Shown here piece by piece: positions 49,253 to 63,418 of a DNA stretch of 64,000 nt. Numbering within the stretch: position 1 is the stretch's first letter; every line of letters starts with the position of its first letter. The stretch is from Cryphonectria parasitica EP155 (lineage: Eukaryota > Ascomycota > Sordariomycetes > Diaporthales > Cryphonectriaceae). Position numbers and translations under genes: made by a program. The notes below the pieces were generated by a model. It did no database searches and was not told the DNA's origin. It was given only the letters and a program-made list of their open reading frames with translations. The stretch spans positions 2,520,653 through 2,584,652 of the forward strand of contig NW_024468915.1 in NCBI RefSeq assembly GCF_011745365.1, written 5' to 3'.

Positions 49253-51857
49253 TTTCGTAGATGATTGATATGATTTTATGCAAAATGTATCGTGGTTGGT
49301 GAAAAGATGATGCCAGCGTTAGTTGGGCAAGAGAGAGTTCTTGAGAAGCACCACGGAAGATAGGGAGGCTTCTTATATCATTCGGCGAACACATAGACTA
49401 AGATGAAAGTAGCTAATAAACTATTTTGCATGAACTGTTTCCCTTTCAGATAGTTTGAAGATTGCCACCATGACCTGAGCACATGTTGTTTGAATATCCG
49501 CTATTGCTATCTCCTCTTGGCTCTCGAAGCATAATTCCACCGAGGCTTGTAAGTTGACTATCGCGTACCTTGGTCAGCACATTGCATTCAAGCGAGGACT
49601 CCCAGCTAGCTAGGGCATGGTCGTGAAAGACGATTGGCAGATGCGGAACATCCGCGGAACCACGATGAGACGTTACACAAAGCCGGTTCGGTGCATTTAT
49701 TGTTGAACGAATCACTTGCGTGGTTTGAAAACCTCAAGCAGCCACAATGCCCCCTTCATATAATCGCGTCTTCATTATACGGTTGCTCACTGGCTCTGGC
49801 GGACCCATGGTATAGATAGCCCCCAAATGACGCATATAGTGGATGAAGAAGGAAGTTCCGAGGTATCAATTTACTGCCGGAGAGGAAAACCAAACTTACT
49901 AGCTGGTAATTCTTGCAGCTGCAGCCCCTTAGCAGATTGTAAACGGCTACAAATACTTCGTCGAGATTGCTTGCGTGCAGCAAAAGTCTGGTGGGGAAAT
50001 CGGACACCAACGTATACATCTCAAGGTAATTCTTCATTGAAAGTTTCAGGAGTAACGAGGATAGGGCATGAACCCTGGGAATCTTGTCTAAAAGGAGATC
50101 GATATGGAGGAGCCAACACTTCCCCATAAAGCTTGAGCGCTCATCATACACCTGCAGATGGCACTATGTACTTGCTTGCACAGAGAGGCCTGAGCACGTT
50201 GGACTTCCGCGACTCCTTTGAGTCTGTCTTCATCTTCCTTTTGTGACTCGACTGTGTCCCTTGTCACTATTATCCCGAAAGTTTAGGGCGTGGTGTCCTC
50301 CTAATACTCATATGCAGCCACGTATCGTGTTTCTAGAGTTCCAAGATGGCTGACTGCATGGGTTCTTATTCATGAGCCAGCAGACATCTTGCGGAGGAAG
50401 TACCTCGGAGGATCTTGTGCACGTGCATATCCTATCGTGCACTCCCTGTCTCTGAACGGGCCTTGATCTCACCTATTGTGATTTTCGCGCGCATCTTGGA
50501 ATGCAAGTGCGCCTGAGTAAATTAAAAGAGCTTGTGTGATTTTGATAGATGTCAAACTGCATAAGGGTGCAGGCTAAGCACTTACTATGTGCCATGACCA
50601 CATTATGTTACCAAATCGAGCATCGATATGCGAGAAGTCCTGGTGTGATGACTTGCTATTTGCCCATTTATCTGATTGCCTGTCTTGCACATTGGAGGCC
50701 GTGCTGACTTTTTCAAAAAAAAAAAAAAAAAACCCCCCAAGAAAAGAAGGAATGAAAATTGCATGTAACATTAGAGCGCAGACCATCCGAGTGGTAAAGA
50801 TGTGAGTAGCGAAGCTTTCTAACATGACACAACCTCCTGTAATCCTCCTGTAATCACAACACGCACCAGGGAGGCCTTGAGAGATCACATGCAGTGGTTT
50901 TGTTTTGAACAGAGTGGATTGCCTGGGTTATCAAAGAGTGACCATTTTGTAAGATCTCATAACTTACTTTTGGCATTTGCGAGCCTGAACCAGTGGGGTT
51001 GATCTATTACCTACTTTTTCTGGCGAGTACCCAAGTATCTTCAGTACTATGGTACATAGTAAAGCCTGGTGGGCAGATGCTATGACGTCAGGGGGCGCTG
51101 CTGCTGCGCCGACAGGAAGTAGCAGGCCTGTCCAAGATTCCTTCCCATCCCTTATACTATGAAATCAATCGCAAGTACCAGCACACAACCTTGCTTTCTT
51201 CACCTAGGAACTGTATCTAGTCAATGAATTCTTTGTCTCTCAGAGAATTTGTTACATCACCCTGTCGTCCTTATAAATTGTGCCTCGAATCGTTCAATGA
51301 TCGGTCGAGTAAAGTCTGTCAGTCAACGGAACACGAAACAGAAGACGGCGGGCGCTACCATAAGACATACCCCGCTTGCTTGTCAAGAAGGAGAAAGGAA
51401 CGAGTGGGTCATCATCGTTATCGTGTAAGAAATATAACGCTGACTTGACCGCCAAAAGGTCCAAGCCTCGGTGGCCCCACGTCTGGAAAAACACCAAGAG
51501 AAAAAGCGCCAACCCCTCGTTCGCCCAGAGAGGGAGAGTCTTGAGGTCCACGAGCCAAGTCGTCGATCAGTGTGTTCCCGCGTAAGAGACCCCTAAAGCC
51601 CTACCGCAAAGCCAAGTCGCATTTAAGGAAGACAGACAGGTCTTGGCCTACGCGTCCAACTGTCTGTTTGGAGCCCGCCAAGCTTCTTGGTCCCCACCCG
51701 CCTAAACCCTACCAAGGGCCTTGTCGGGGCTTCAGACTGTCGTCATAGTGACTGACCCAAGCCAGCTGTCAGGTCACGGTTCACAGCTTGCCCAAGGCAC
51801 GCAGAGCGAGCGAGCGAGCGAGAGAGATATAGATACAGCAGAGGGACGCGGGGAACC
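49253..51857. other. Long intergenic region
   Basis: About 2.6 kb between the divergent decarboxylase (-) and C2-domain gene (+). Several open frames of 70-130 codons occur but none has a recognisable domain, good codon use or splice continuity. An A-run followed by a C-run (about 50717-50740) and a (GAGC)n repeat at 51805-51822 are present. The repeat lies in the probable leader of the C2-domain gene. Degraded mobile DNA is possible but not demonstrated. Confidence 0.5.
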
Positions 51858-53791
51858 ATGTCTGAACCTGCTCCCGCAGCAGGCACACAGCCAGACCACC
51901 AGCAGCGTTCTTCTGCGGCTTTACGAGAGAAGCTGGATGAACAGATCAACAAGGACGCAGACGATGCCCCTGAGGGAGCCATAGACGATAAGAATGACGA
52001 GCAGGAGCAACAGAACGAACATGCCTCCGGCGTCAAGGGCCTCAAGCACAAGCTTACCGATAAGAAGGACGAGTTGAAGGAAAAGGCCAAACCTCCTGGC
52101 GGCTACGATCCGACGCCTTTCCCTGACGTGCCCCCAGGCTGGACCGTCCGTTTCGTCTTCCACCGCGCAGAGAACCTCCCCGCTGCGGACCTCACCACCC
52201 GCGCTGCCGACCCCTTCCTCACTGCCACCCTGTCCGCTCCACTCCCCAAGAGGCACAAGGAGGATGCGCCCCTGGTCAAGAGGACACACGCCGTTCGAAA
52301 CACTACATCGCCCGTCTGGGACGAGGAGTGGATTGTCGCCAACATCCCCTCCGCTGGCTTTAGGCTCAAGTGTCGCCTCTACGACGAGGACTACCCTGAT
52401 CACGATGACCGCCTGGGCAACGTCACCCTCGAGTGCGCCCAGATCGGCGAGGGCTGGACCCTGGGTCCCGACGGCCAGTGGCTCGACGTCAAGAAGCGCA
52501 TGGGCAGCAAGCGCGCCTACTTCTTCAAGGCCATCACGAGCACCCTCGAGAAGGGTGTCTCCATGACGGGCCGCCTCCATCTTAGCGCAGAGGTTATCGG
52601 CCGCTCCGAGGGCTTTGGTGCCCAGATGTACACTGTCGGACCAGGTTTCTACTTCAAACACTTTAGTCCCATGCTCGGGAGGTTGACCGGCATCAAGGTG
52701 AACGAGGAAGCCTCAGAGGATGAAAAGGATGAAGATGACAAGAAACTTCAGAAATACGAGTGAGTAGCTCACTCTATGCGTCTTTGCTTTTCTTTCCCCG
52801 AGACCCAAACAAACGAGTCGAGCTGACGCAAATCTGTTTTCCCACTCCTTTCAGCTTCCAGTCCAACGAGATTCAATTGCGGGGACCCGTCCCCGAACAC
52901 CTGTACCATCGCTTCGTTGAGTTTAAAGGTTGGGTCGGGCCCATGTTCACGGGGAAGGGCATCCGCGGCAAGATCTTGCACAAGGTGCTGCACAAACAAC
53001 ACAACCGCATCTATGCCTTCAACTCGTCGACGCAGTGGGGTCAGTTCAAGAGCGGGTCCGAGGAAGCAGCCCTCCACTTCCTGCGCATGGCTCACTTTGA
53101 CGAAGGCGGGCGCATCTTCACGTACGTCATCACTCTCGATGGCCTGATGCGGTTTACCGAGACCGGCAAGGAGTTTGGCATCGACTTCCTCTCCAAGCAT
53201 ACCATGCACTCGGACGTGGCCACCTACATCGCCTGCTCGGGCGAGTTCTTCATACGGCGTCTCGCCAAGCCTGATGCCCCGGAGCACCAGGGCGACCCGT
53301 ACGTCAACGAGCCGACGCACCCTGCCGACGACCTCTCTAACGGTCCGCCGGGAACGCCGCCGCCTGCGGACCCGAGGCACTACCAGCTCATCATCGACAA
53401 CGACAGCGGCACGTATCGACCGGACAAGCACCAGCTGCCCCACCTCCGCGAGTTCCTGGAGCAGAATTTCCCGGGACTCGGCATCGTCGCCATGCACTGG
53501 GAGGACGAGGAGCTCCAGAAGCTCAAGGACAACCAGCGGAAGATCAAGAAGAAGGAGGGTCAGATGATCAAGATGGTGCAGAACCGCAGTCCTGACTCGA
53601 GTGACGTGAGCAGTGACGACGAGAGCAGGCTGAGCGACATGTACTCGAGCGAGGGGGCGGGGGGTAATGATATCGGCGAGGATGGCCACTACAAGAGCAA
53701 AAAGGGCATGGCGGTGGACCTGCTGGAGGACCCGCACCGGCTGAAAGACCTGTCACTCGGGAGCAAGAAAGGCACTGGCTCGACGCATTGA
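51858..53791 (+). CDS. C2-domain protein of unknown function
   Basis: Exons 51858..52759 and 52855..53791 (GTGAGT donor, TTTCAG acceptor, phase 2) give 612 residues. The start is ATG 51858 in a good context (AACCATGTC). The first 90 residues are charged and probably disordered or helical (DKKDELKEKAKPPGG). A C2 domain spans about 97-230: VRFVFHRAENLPAADLTTRAADPFL, then TTSPVWDEEWIVANIP and CRLYDEDYPDHDDRLG, with the Asp residues expected for Ca2+-dependent lipid binding. The large second half (NEIQLRGPVPEHLYHRFVEF, GRIFTYVITLDGLMRFTETG) is a conserved fungal region to which I cannot assign a function. The C-terminus is acidic/Ser-rich. A peripheral-membrane role controlled by Ca2+ or phospholipid is inference from the C2 domain. 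Confidence 0.85.
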
Positions 53792-55169
53792 GAGGTGGAA
53801 AGAGGACCTTGATCAATTGACGATCGATACTGGTCGGCTTTGACTGGACTGGACTGGACCTTTCTGGCGTTCACCCCTACCCCCCCCCCCCCCTCTTTCT
53901 CCCCAACCCCCTTTTGGTTATACCCGACTTAATGTTTGACTTCGTAATCGCAAGTGCCTTGGTTTAGATGGGTGGTTTTGTGCTTGATTATAAGGAATAT
54001 TATATATTACTTGCAATTTAACTCTTTGCATCCTTTTGATCCATCTATCGAGGTCAGAGCATGCATTACGTATTACCGCCTACGCAGGATTATTTGTTCT
54101 CCTTATACATTGTACTCCGTAGCAGGTGGCATCAGGTCTGTGGCTTTCCGAAATATGGTTGTACAGTAGCAAGCACTTGACTGTATTGCTTTGTCTCATG
54201 AGGCGAGAGATCAGTCGTGCAGGTCTGCCGTGGTCTACCTTTAGGCTTTTCGCATCCGTCCTTCGCTCTGGTATCCCGTCTCGGCAAGTACTCGACCCAC
54301 CTCCACCTCACCCTACACGTGTCGACTGCCGCATTGGGTCTCGAACATGAGCTGCATCTAGGGGTAGGACGAATCTCAACGGCGGGGCTACAAGGTACTT
54401 TTCCCAAGAACACAGTTGGGGGGAGGGGACGGGCTTTGAATGGCTGGGTCGCGTATGTGGCCGATGCAGATCGGATCAGGCAGCCACTTGTACAAAGATG
54501 GATGCAGTAGTTATGGACAGAAGACTATGAATTCAACATGGAAGTCATCTCAAGATTTATTTTGGTTTTGATGTAGAGGGGGGAAAATAGGAAAATTACT
54601 CTTTAGTTGCTTGGGACACATCAGCATATGCACAGGCCCCTTGTGGTCATTGGGAACGGATATCCTAATCAAAATTTGACCACTTGTGCCACTGTATCGC
54701 CTGCTGCAAGGATGCCTGGCTTCATTTCTCCATCACTTGCTCTCGTGGATCCTTTTTGAAGTACACTAATGTACAGCTTGCATGCCACAGGTGGCGACTT
54801 GTCGAGTAGGGCCAGGGCGGGCAGCACGGCGTCTGGGTGATCCGAGCAAGGGGGGCCCGTTGGTCCCCGGATAGTAATGACCATAATTGATTGCGTTTGG
54901 AAATGCGAAACATAAGTATGTTCAATGGTCAAGCTTTGGCTTTTCTTCTTCTTCTTTTTTCTCCTTTCTTTTGGGTTTCTCTCCATTCTCAAGATCCTTT
55001 TCTCCTTATTCTTGTTTGACCTTGCTGGGAGCATTCATTGAATGCATACCACATCGAAGGCGTCTCTTGATTATAGTGACGAGTAAGTAGCTCAAGAGTT
55101 CAGCAAGACTCTCTCGAGTAACACTGTCTGTACTTGACTTGGTTACTCCTTACTGTACAGTCTTCCATC
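53792..55169. other. Intergenic region
   Basis: About 1.4 kb between the C2-domain gene and the P450 gene, both plus strand. A poly-C run lies at about 53880-53893 and a T/C-rich tract at about 54940-55010. No gene is supported. Confidence 0.6.
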
Positions 55170-56801
55170 ATGGCGACAAGCCGACTGGAGACCATGTTGG
55201 AAACTCTACAGAATCGACCTGCTCTCCTGGCCCTCGTCCTGCTCCTTGCGGTGTATGCACTGTACTCAGTATACTCAACCCTGTTCCGCACCTCGGTGAA
55301 ACTGCCCAATGTTCCCATCATCGGCGCAAAGGAGGGGGAGTTTTTCCCTCTCCTCAGGGCACGATGGCGCAACCTGTTCGACATGGAGCCGGCGCTGCGG
55401 GAAGCATATCGGTACAAAGACGAGACGTGCATCCTGGCGGTCGCGGGGTCCAGAGACCATGTCGTGCTGCCCGTCAAGGAGTACCAGTGGTTCCTCGACA
55501 ACCCCGACAGCGCCGTCAGCATCGACGCCTCGGTGGCCGAGTCGCTGCAGGTGAAATACACCATCATCGACAATGATCTGTACCACAAACCCGCCCACCA
55601 CTATCTGATCCCCAGGCGGCTGACCAGAGAGGTGGGCAACCTGGTGCCGGACCTGGTCGACGAGATCCGCGCCAGCATCGACGACCTCTGGGGGTGGCAG
55701 CCCGGCGAGACGCGCGAGGTGTGCATCTACACGACCATGCAGCGCGCCATCGGACGGGTGACCAACAGGATCTTTGTCGGCCTGCCGCTGTGCCGCGACG
55801 AGAGGCTGCTCAAGAACGGCATCGCCTATGCCCAGGACGTGCCCCTCAGCTCCATGCTGCTGCGGCTCCCCTGGGGTCCGCTGCGGCCTCTGCTGGCCCT
55901 GGCCTTCACCCTGCCCAACCGCATCCACACCAACAGGTTCTACGCCCTGCTGCGCGACGAGATCAGGCGCCGCCTGCGCGAGTACGACGCCCAGCAGAGC
56001 AACCCCGACACCGAGAAGAAGGCGGCCGGCTCCGTGCCCAACGACTTCCTGCAGTGGTCCATCCAGCAGGCCCGAGAGTCGAGCGATCCCTACCTGGCGC
56101 GCGTCGACACCCTGGCCGGGCGCATCCTCCTCCTCAACTTCGCCGCCATCCACACCTCGTCCTTCTCCATCACGGGCGTGCTGCTCGACCTGGCCTGTGC
56201 AGGCGCCGCCGACGGACGGCGCTACATCGACGAGCTCCGCGCCGAGATCGACGAGGCTCTCGCCGCGCACGACGGCGTCTGGACCAAGCGCAGCCTGGCC
56301 GACATGCCCAAGCTCGACAGCGTCATGCGCGAGTCGGCCCGCCTCAACTCGTTTGTGCCCCTGGCCTCGCTGCGCGTCGTCGTCGCCCCGGACGGCGTCA
56401 CCACCCCGTCAGGCGTCCACCTCAGCCCAGGCACCAGCATCGGCACCCATGCCTACCCTGTCCTGCACGACGGGTCCATCTACCCTGACCCGGAGTCCTT
56501 TCAGCCCTTCCGCTTCTCCGAGAGGAGGCGTGTCGAGACCGAGGGCGGCTATGTCGAGAAGGCCAAGCAGGCGTTTGCCACGACGAGCACTGAGTATGCT
56601 GCGTTTGGCCACGGCCGCCATGCCTGTCCCGGTCGCTTCTTTGCCTCAAGCGAGCTGAAGTTGATGCTGGCGTATGTGGTGATGAATTATGATTTTGAGT
56701 TTCAGGAGACGAGGCCTGCTAATGCCTGGGTTGGCGTGAATCGGATTCCTCCTATGAAGGCCACCGTCCGTGTCAAGAGGAGGACCCAAAAAGTGTCATG
56801 A
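55170..56801 (+). CDS. Cytochrome P450 monooxygenase
   Basis: Heme-thiolate monooxygenase anchored to the ER. Single exon, 543 residues, start at ATG 55170. The N-terminal membrane anchor is at about 18-36 (LLALVLLLAVYALYSVY), followed by a PNVPIIG hinge. The I-helix reads NFAAIHTSSFSITGVLLDL, the variant seen in fungal P450s of the ent-kaurene-oxidase-like group rather than AGxDT. The ExxR motif is ESARL, and the heme loop is FGHGRHACPGRFFA with the ligand Cys486. All core motifs are intact. The gene is intronless and clearly GC-rich at third positions compared with most neighbours. It is convergent with the vanillyl-alcohol-oxidase-type gene, with about 315 bases between stops, which suggests a shared oxidative pathway. 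Substrate cannot be told from sequence. Confidence 0.96.
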   Translation: MATSRLETMLETLQNRPALLALVLLLAVYALYSVYSTLFRTSVKLPNVPIIGAKEGEFFPLLRARWRNLFDMEPALREAYRYKDETCILAVAGSRDHVVLPVKEYQWFLDNPDSAVSIDASVAESLQVKYTIIDNDLYHKPAHHYLIPRRLTREVGNLVPDLVDEIRASIDDLWGWQPGETREVCIYTTMQRAIGRVTNRIFVGLPLCRDERLLKNGIAYAQDVPLSSMLLRLPWGPLRPLLALAFTLPNRIHTNRFYALLRDEIRRRLREYDAQQSNPDTEKKAAGSVPNDFLQWSIQQARESSDPYLARVDTLAGRILLLNFAAIHTSSFSITGVLLDLACAGAADGRRYIDELRAEIDEALAAHDGVWTKRSLADMPKLDSVMRESARLNSFVPLASLRVVVAPDGVTTPSGVHLSPGTSIGTHAYPVLHDGSIYPDPESFQPFRFSERRRVETEGGYVEKAKQAFATTSTEYAAFGHGRHACPGRFFASSELKLMLAYVVMNYDFEFQETRPANAWVGVNRIPPMKATVRVKRRTQKVS

Positions 56802-57116
56802 TTGGATCACACATTAGTTTATAGCACATGTGTAACTTGAACAAGAGCAAAAGTATTCATGTATACATTTGGTATGAATTTTTATCTTTTCCTTTTTCTC
56901 TCTTTCTCTTTCTCTCTCTGTGCGTGTATGTGGTTCCATTCAACATAACAAAGCAAGACTCGTGACAGACGGATGGGAATTCTCACCCCTGAAGAAACAA
57001 ATAAAGAGACCAATTGTCTTGTCAATGGACTGCAACATGAGTACCCCCACTTCATGTTCACTCACTGAATAACTGACCTATGACCTGAGAGACTTGCACC
57101 AGCAAAAGCACGTGCA
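56802..57116. other. Short convergent intergenic region
   Basis: About 315 bases between the stops of the P450 (+) and the flavoenzyme gene (-). It contains a CT-rich tract at about 56887-56920. The two 3' UTRs probably meet or overlap here. Confidence 0.6.
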
Positions 57117-59453
<2,337 letters not shown>

Positions 59454-60752
59454 GGTTATCTTTTGAACGCGTCTGCCATGTATCTGATTTTTTGACAGTC
59501 CAAAGCTGCTCTGCCCAGCAGGACAACGAGAGATTTTGAGCCATCTTTATAAGTAACAAAACCTCTCTCTTGGCATTTACCTCCTCCGGAATGGAGTGTT
59601 GCAACATTTGGAATCCCCCCCCCCCCCCAGGAGCGCCCACATCAGCCGCTGGCTAGCCAGTCGGCAGATGTGTATTCCCGCGCAGATCATCAGATGCAGG
59701 CCTTCGGAAAAGGAAGAATCGGAGGGGAACAAAGTTTCGCCCTCACATGCGGGGAACCAAGACACATCGCTCTCGCGCAAGTACGTTCGTGCAGATGCAT
59801 GCGTGGTGCAGGTTCACAGAGAAGACCAAAAAAGATTGTGCGTACGTCTACACTATCTTTAGGGGAAAACCCTCGAGCAAAAATGGCAGTCATTATGGAC
59901 AGTGGTCCGTACGGCTTCTCGGTGATATGGAAGGAGCCACCACAAGAGGCACTTGGGAATGTTCGCTAAACCTTTATGCATGTAGTCCCGTAGCACCACA
60001 GTACAGCGGTGCCTTGTGTTCCCTCAGCCCACATGTCAGTCCAAAGCTGGGCCCCTTTTCCAGGGGTCAAGCCCCTGTATTTCCCATGGTTAACCATAAC
60101 CCGGCACTGTAATACACAGCAGGTCCATGATCAGACCAGTGACATGCTATGAATAACATGTAGTCCCTCCCATTTCTAGGCGGGACCTGACTGAACAATG
60201 TTGGTTCTCTGCTTTCGGAATGCATACATGTACTCTCAGAGATACATACATACATAAATCATATTGCATCTAAACATGTGTCTCCTTTCGTTTATGTACG
60301 TGAAGTCTACCCATGGTTTTCTGGTTTCTTCGAACAATCGGTGCTTCTGTACATCCATGATCAAGCACTATGTGGTGTTATCGCTATCACGGGGTCCCTA
60401 GATTTAATTCGGCCCCTGCCGAGCACCAGTAATCCATACAGGGTAGCGCGCCGTTTCAGCGAACCATTCGCGAACAAGCAGACCATTTATTCAGTCATCC
60501 TCCACCTCGCCCACGGCTCCCCCCTAATATGATGATTATGTTCTTCTAACCTTCTATTTCTCTTCTCTTACAACATCACGCCGCTGGTGGATGTTCCTCC
60601 CCTCCTTCTGTTGTCTCTCATTGTTGTGTCTCGAGTCGTCCACGAAGCCAGGCGCGACGTTAACTCCAAACACTCATTTGCCACTATAATCCTCTAGATC
60701 AGACCACAAATCGGAACGACAGTCTAAATCGCAGACCTCCCACAAGACCGAT
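59454..60752. other. Divergent intergenic region
   Basis: About 1.3 kb between the starts of the VAO-type gene (-) and the ERV2-type gene (+). It includes a run of 14 C (59615-59628) about 165 bases upstream of the VAO start and a short CATA repeat near 60244-60255. No gene is supported. Confidence 0.6.
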
Positions 60753-61467
60753 ATGGCTCGACGACAACATCTATCCTTAATACTTATCCTAGGCCTGGCG
60801 GCCTTCTTCAGCCTGACATGGTTCATGTCCTCGGGAAGATCACGCGGCGCCGAGTCGGTCTCGCCAAGCGCATACCAATATGAAGCAGCAGGAAGCGTGA
60901 AGCAGCAGCAGCAGGACTCAACACCCATGGGCGCCGTGGATTTTGGAGGGCTAGAGGGCATCCTGTCGGGAGGCTCCATCGCGCCCAAGCTGGGCAACGA
61001 GACCGCAAAGTATGTCCTGGTCCTCCCCTCCTCCCATTCCTTTCTACCCACCTACTACATCACGGAGCAGACGGGTTTCTAACAGATGGCCTCTTCTTTT
61101 CTCCCTTTCTCTTAGGCGCGAGCTTGGCCGAGCGACATGGAAGTTCCTCCACACCATGATGGCCCGCTATCCCGAACAACCCACCGAAGACGACCAGCTC
61201 GCTCTCAAAACCTTCATGACCCTCTTCTCCCGGCTATACCCCTGTGGCGAGTGCGCAGAACACTTCCGCCAGCTGCTGGCCAAGTACCCACCACAGGTGT
61301 CGAGCAGAAACGCTGCGGCAGGGTGGCTCTGCTTTGCGCATAACATTGTGAACGAGAGGCTCAAGAAGCCGACCTTCGACTGTACCAAGATTGGCGACTT
61401 TTACGACTGTGGCTGTGCAGATGATCCAGGCAAGGCGAAGACGGACGAGAGCGAGCTGAAAGAGTAA
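60753..61467 (+). CDS. ERV2: ER FAD-linked sulfhydryl oxidase (ERV2 type)
   Basis: Small FAD enzyme that makes disulfides with O2 as acceptor, in the ER lumen or secretory pathway. Exons 60753..61009 and 61116..61467 (GTATGT donor, CTTAG acceptor, phase 2) give 202 residues. An N-terminal signal anchor (LSLILILGLAAFFSLTWFM) puts it in the secretory pathway rather than mitochondria, hence ERV2 rather than ERV1. The Erv/ALR fold starts at RATWKFLHTM; the active CxxC is YPCGEC (C129, C132), and the FAD-binding CxxHNxVN-type motif is WLCFAHNIVNERL. A C-terminal Cys group (FDC, YDCGC) resembles the shuttle cysteines. Residues 30-80 form a Gln/Ser/Gly-rich linker. Confidence 0.93.
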
Positions 61468-62332
61468 AGAGAGAGCCATGGGCCCTGACATGCTAAAAAG
61501 GATGCGAAAGCAAAGAGAGCATAGAAAGAGATAGGATATCAGATTCCCTGTATGTATATGTGCGTGCGTGTGCGTGTGCAGGTATGGATTGGTAGAGGTG
61601 TGTTCTGTCTGCCTTATTCGTTGGCGAGGCGGTTGAGGTCATTTTCTAAGCAGCTGGCGTTGGTGTTGTGGTTTGCATACATTGCATATGTGGTAGACTT
61701 TGGATCATTAAAAACAACTTTATTTGTTCCCATCACTCGTTTGCGAGGAGTACATTTGTTACAGTATCGAATTGGTCTGCTCCTGGCCACAAGTCTGCCC
61801 TTTTCAGTCGTAGGTGGCCATTCGATGGCCTCATCCAGACAATGGAAAGCGGCAGCGCCAACGATGTAAACCTCGGAGTCTTTGTAGCATAATCATATGC
61901 CCTTGGTGCATTTGTTATCAGGTTTGATTTCGCATTCTCTTTCTTGCCTTTTCTGATCGTTTGGATTTGCCTTGTAAGTAATCCCTTTCCTCTTCTGATT
62001 CAGAAGAGACCGCTTCCTGGATCTAGCATGACGACAGGCTTGACTTGCCTGCCGGGAAGCAGGGGCCCCTATGCAATCGCAGCGGCAGGCCACTGCTTGA
62101 GTGCAACGCGTCGGAGCTGCCTTGAGCTCAGTAACACTACAGCAGCTCCAACCAGCCCCTCTGACCATCCATCACCTTCGACCTCAACACCCACCCTTGA
62201 TCTCCCTTCTCAACGCCTCCGACTTTAGAATCGACCTTACCAACAGCAGAGGTTCCGAACAGCAGATCAACATCTCCCTTGTGCTGCCAACCACACCAGC
62301 AATTCTGCGAACCTCCCTCGACCACAACGATC
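61468..62332. other. Intergenic region
   Basis: About 865 bases between the ERV2-type gene and the proteasome subunit gene, both plus strand. The last 200 bases are C-rich and likely the leader of the proteasome gene. A proteasome-associated control element was looked for by eye and not found. Confidence 0.55.
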
Positions 62333-63418
62333 ATGGAGTTTGGCAACTCTGGAAACCTGAGCGAAGGTGACGACGCTCTCTCCCTGTTGCTCTCTCTTTT
62401 TGTCGTCGATCATTGTCTGACGTGTGACAACTGACATTCCCTCACTGTAGATGGCATTCATGTCGATATGGAGAGGCTGAAGAAGGGCGAGGTCAAGTAA
62501 GTCATCATAGTTGTCGGTCTGTGCATGTTGCATGTTCCCTTCCCAATGCTAATAAATCATTTTGCAGTCTGGGCACCTCGATGTAAGCATCCTCGACTCC
62601 CGCGGACACACGAACGTCACTCTAACATCCACGATAGCATGGCAGTCACCTTCAAGGATGGTGTCATACTAGGTACGACAGTGCCCATCATCTCCGCCGG
62701 ACTGGTAGACTCCAGCCCCTCTCTGCGCGCAAACAGAAGCATGCTGACAGCCCTCCCTCTCCGTCCCAGGCGCCGACTCCAGAACAACCACCGGCGCATA
62801 CATCGCTAATCGAGTGACCGACAAGCTCACCCGTGTCCACGATACCATCTGGTGCTGCCGGTCCGGCTCCGCCGCTGACACGCAAGCCGTTGCCGATATC
62901 GTTCAGTACCAGCTAGGCATGTTTCACATGATGAATGGAAAGCCCCCTACCACACAGACCGCTGCCTCCATCTTTCAGGAGTTGTGTTACGCAAACAAGG
63001 ACATGTTGACGTAAGTAATCAAACCACCGTCTTTGCTGTTGATTGTGTCGCGAAATACAAGACAAGCTTCAAGCACTGACATCGTGTCTCCCATTGCAGC
63101 GCTGGCCTCATCATCGCAGGCTGGGACGAGCGTCATGGTGGCCAGGTCTACAGCATTCCCCTCGGTGGCTCACTGCACAAGGGGTCTTACGCTATCGGTG
63201 GATCGGGTTCGACATATATCTACGGTTACTGCGACGCACACTGGAAGGAGGGCATGGAGGAGGCGGAAGCTGTTGACTTCGTCAAAGGTGCCTTGAAGGA
63301 GGCCATCCGGTGGGACGGCTCGTCGGGCGGTGTCATTCGCATGGTCGTGTTGACGGGCAAAGGTGCGGATCGGCATCTGTACCTGCCAGACTCGGAGTAT
63401 AAGGTGCGGCACCAGTAG
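62333..63418 (+). CDS. PRE3: 20S proteasome subunit beta-1 (caspase-like, PRE3)
   Basis: Catalytic beta-1 subunit of the 20S proteasome, cleaving after acidic residues. Six exons: 62333..62366, 62451..62496, 62569..62583, 62639..62673, 62770..63010 and 63100..63418, 229 residues. The third exon is only 15 nt and encodes the LGTS that holds the autoprocessing site: Gly29/Thr30, with Thr30 the catalytic N-terminal nucleophile after removal of a 29-residue propeptide. Landmarks are [29 protein letters not shown] (read across exons 3-5), [37 protein letters not shown] and WDGSSGG. Thr30 is followed by Ser instead of the commoner Thr. The length fits yeast Pre3 (215) with a slightly longer propeptide. 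Confidence 0.96.

Noticed and set aside
49756..50151. Minus-strand open frame of 131 codons in the gene-free interval
   Set aside because: No domain, no plausible splice partners, and ordinary length for AT-moderate non-coding DNA.
52769..53737. Minus-strand open frame of 322 codons
   Set aside because: It is a shadow of the second exon of the C2-domain gene.
55275..56270. Long minus-strand open frame inside the P450
   Set aside because: It is antisense to a GC-rich coding exon with clear P450 motifs on the plus strand; such mirror frames are expected.
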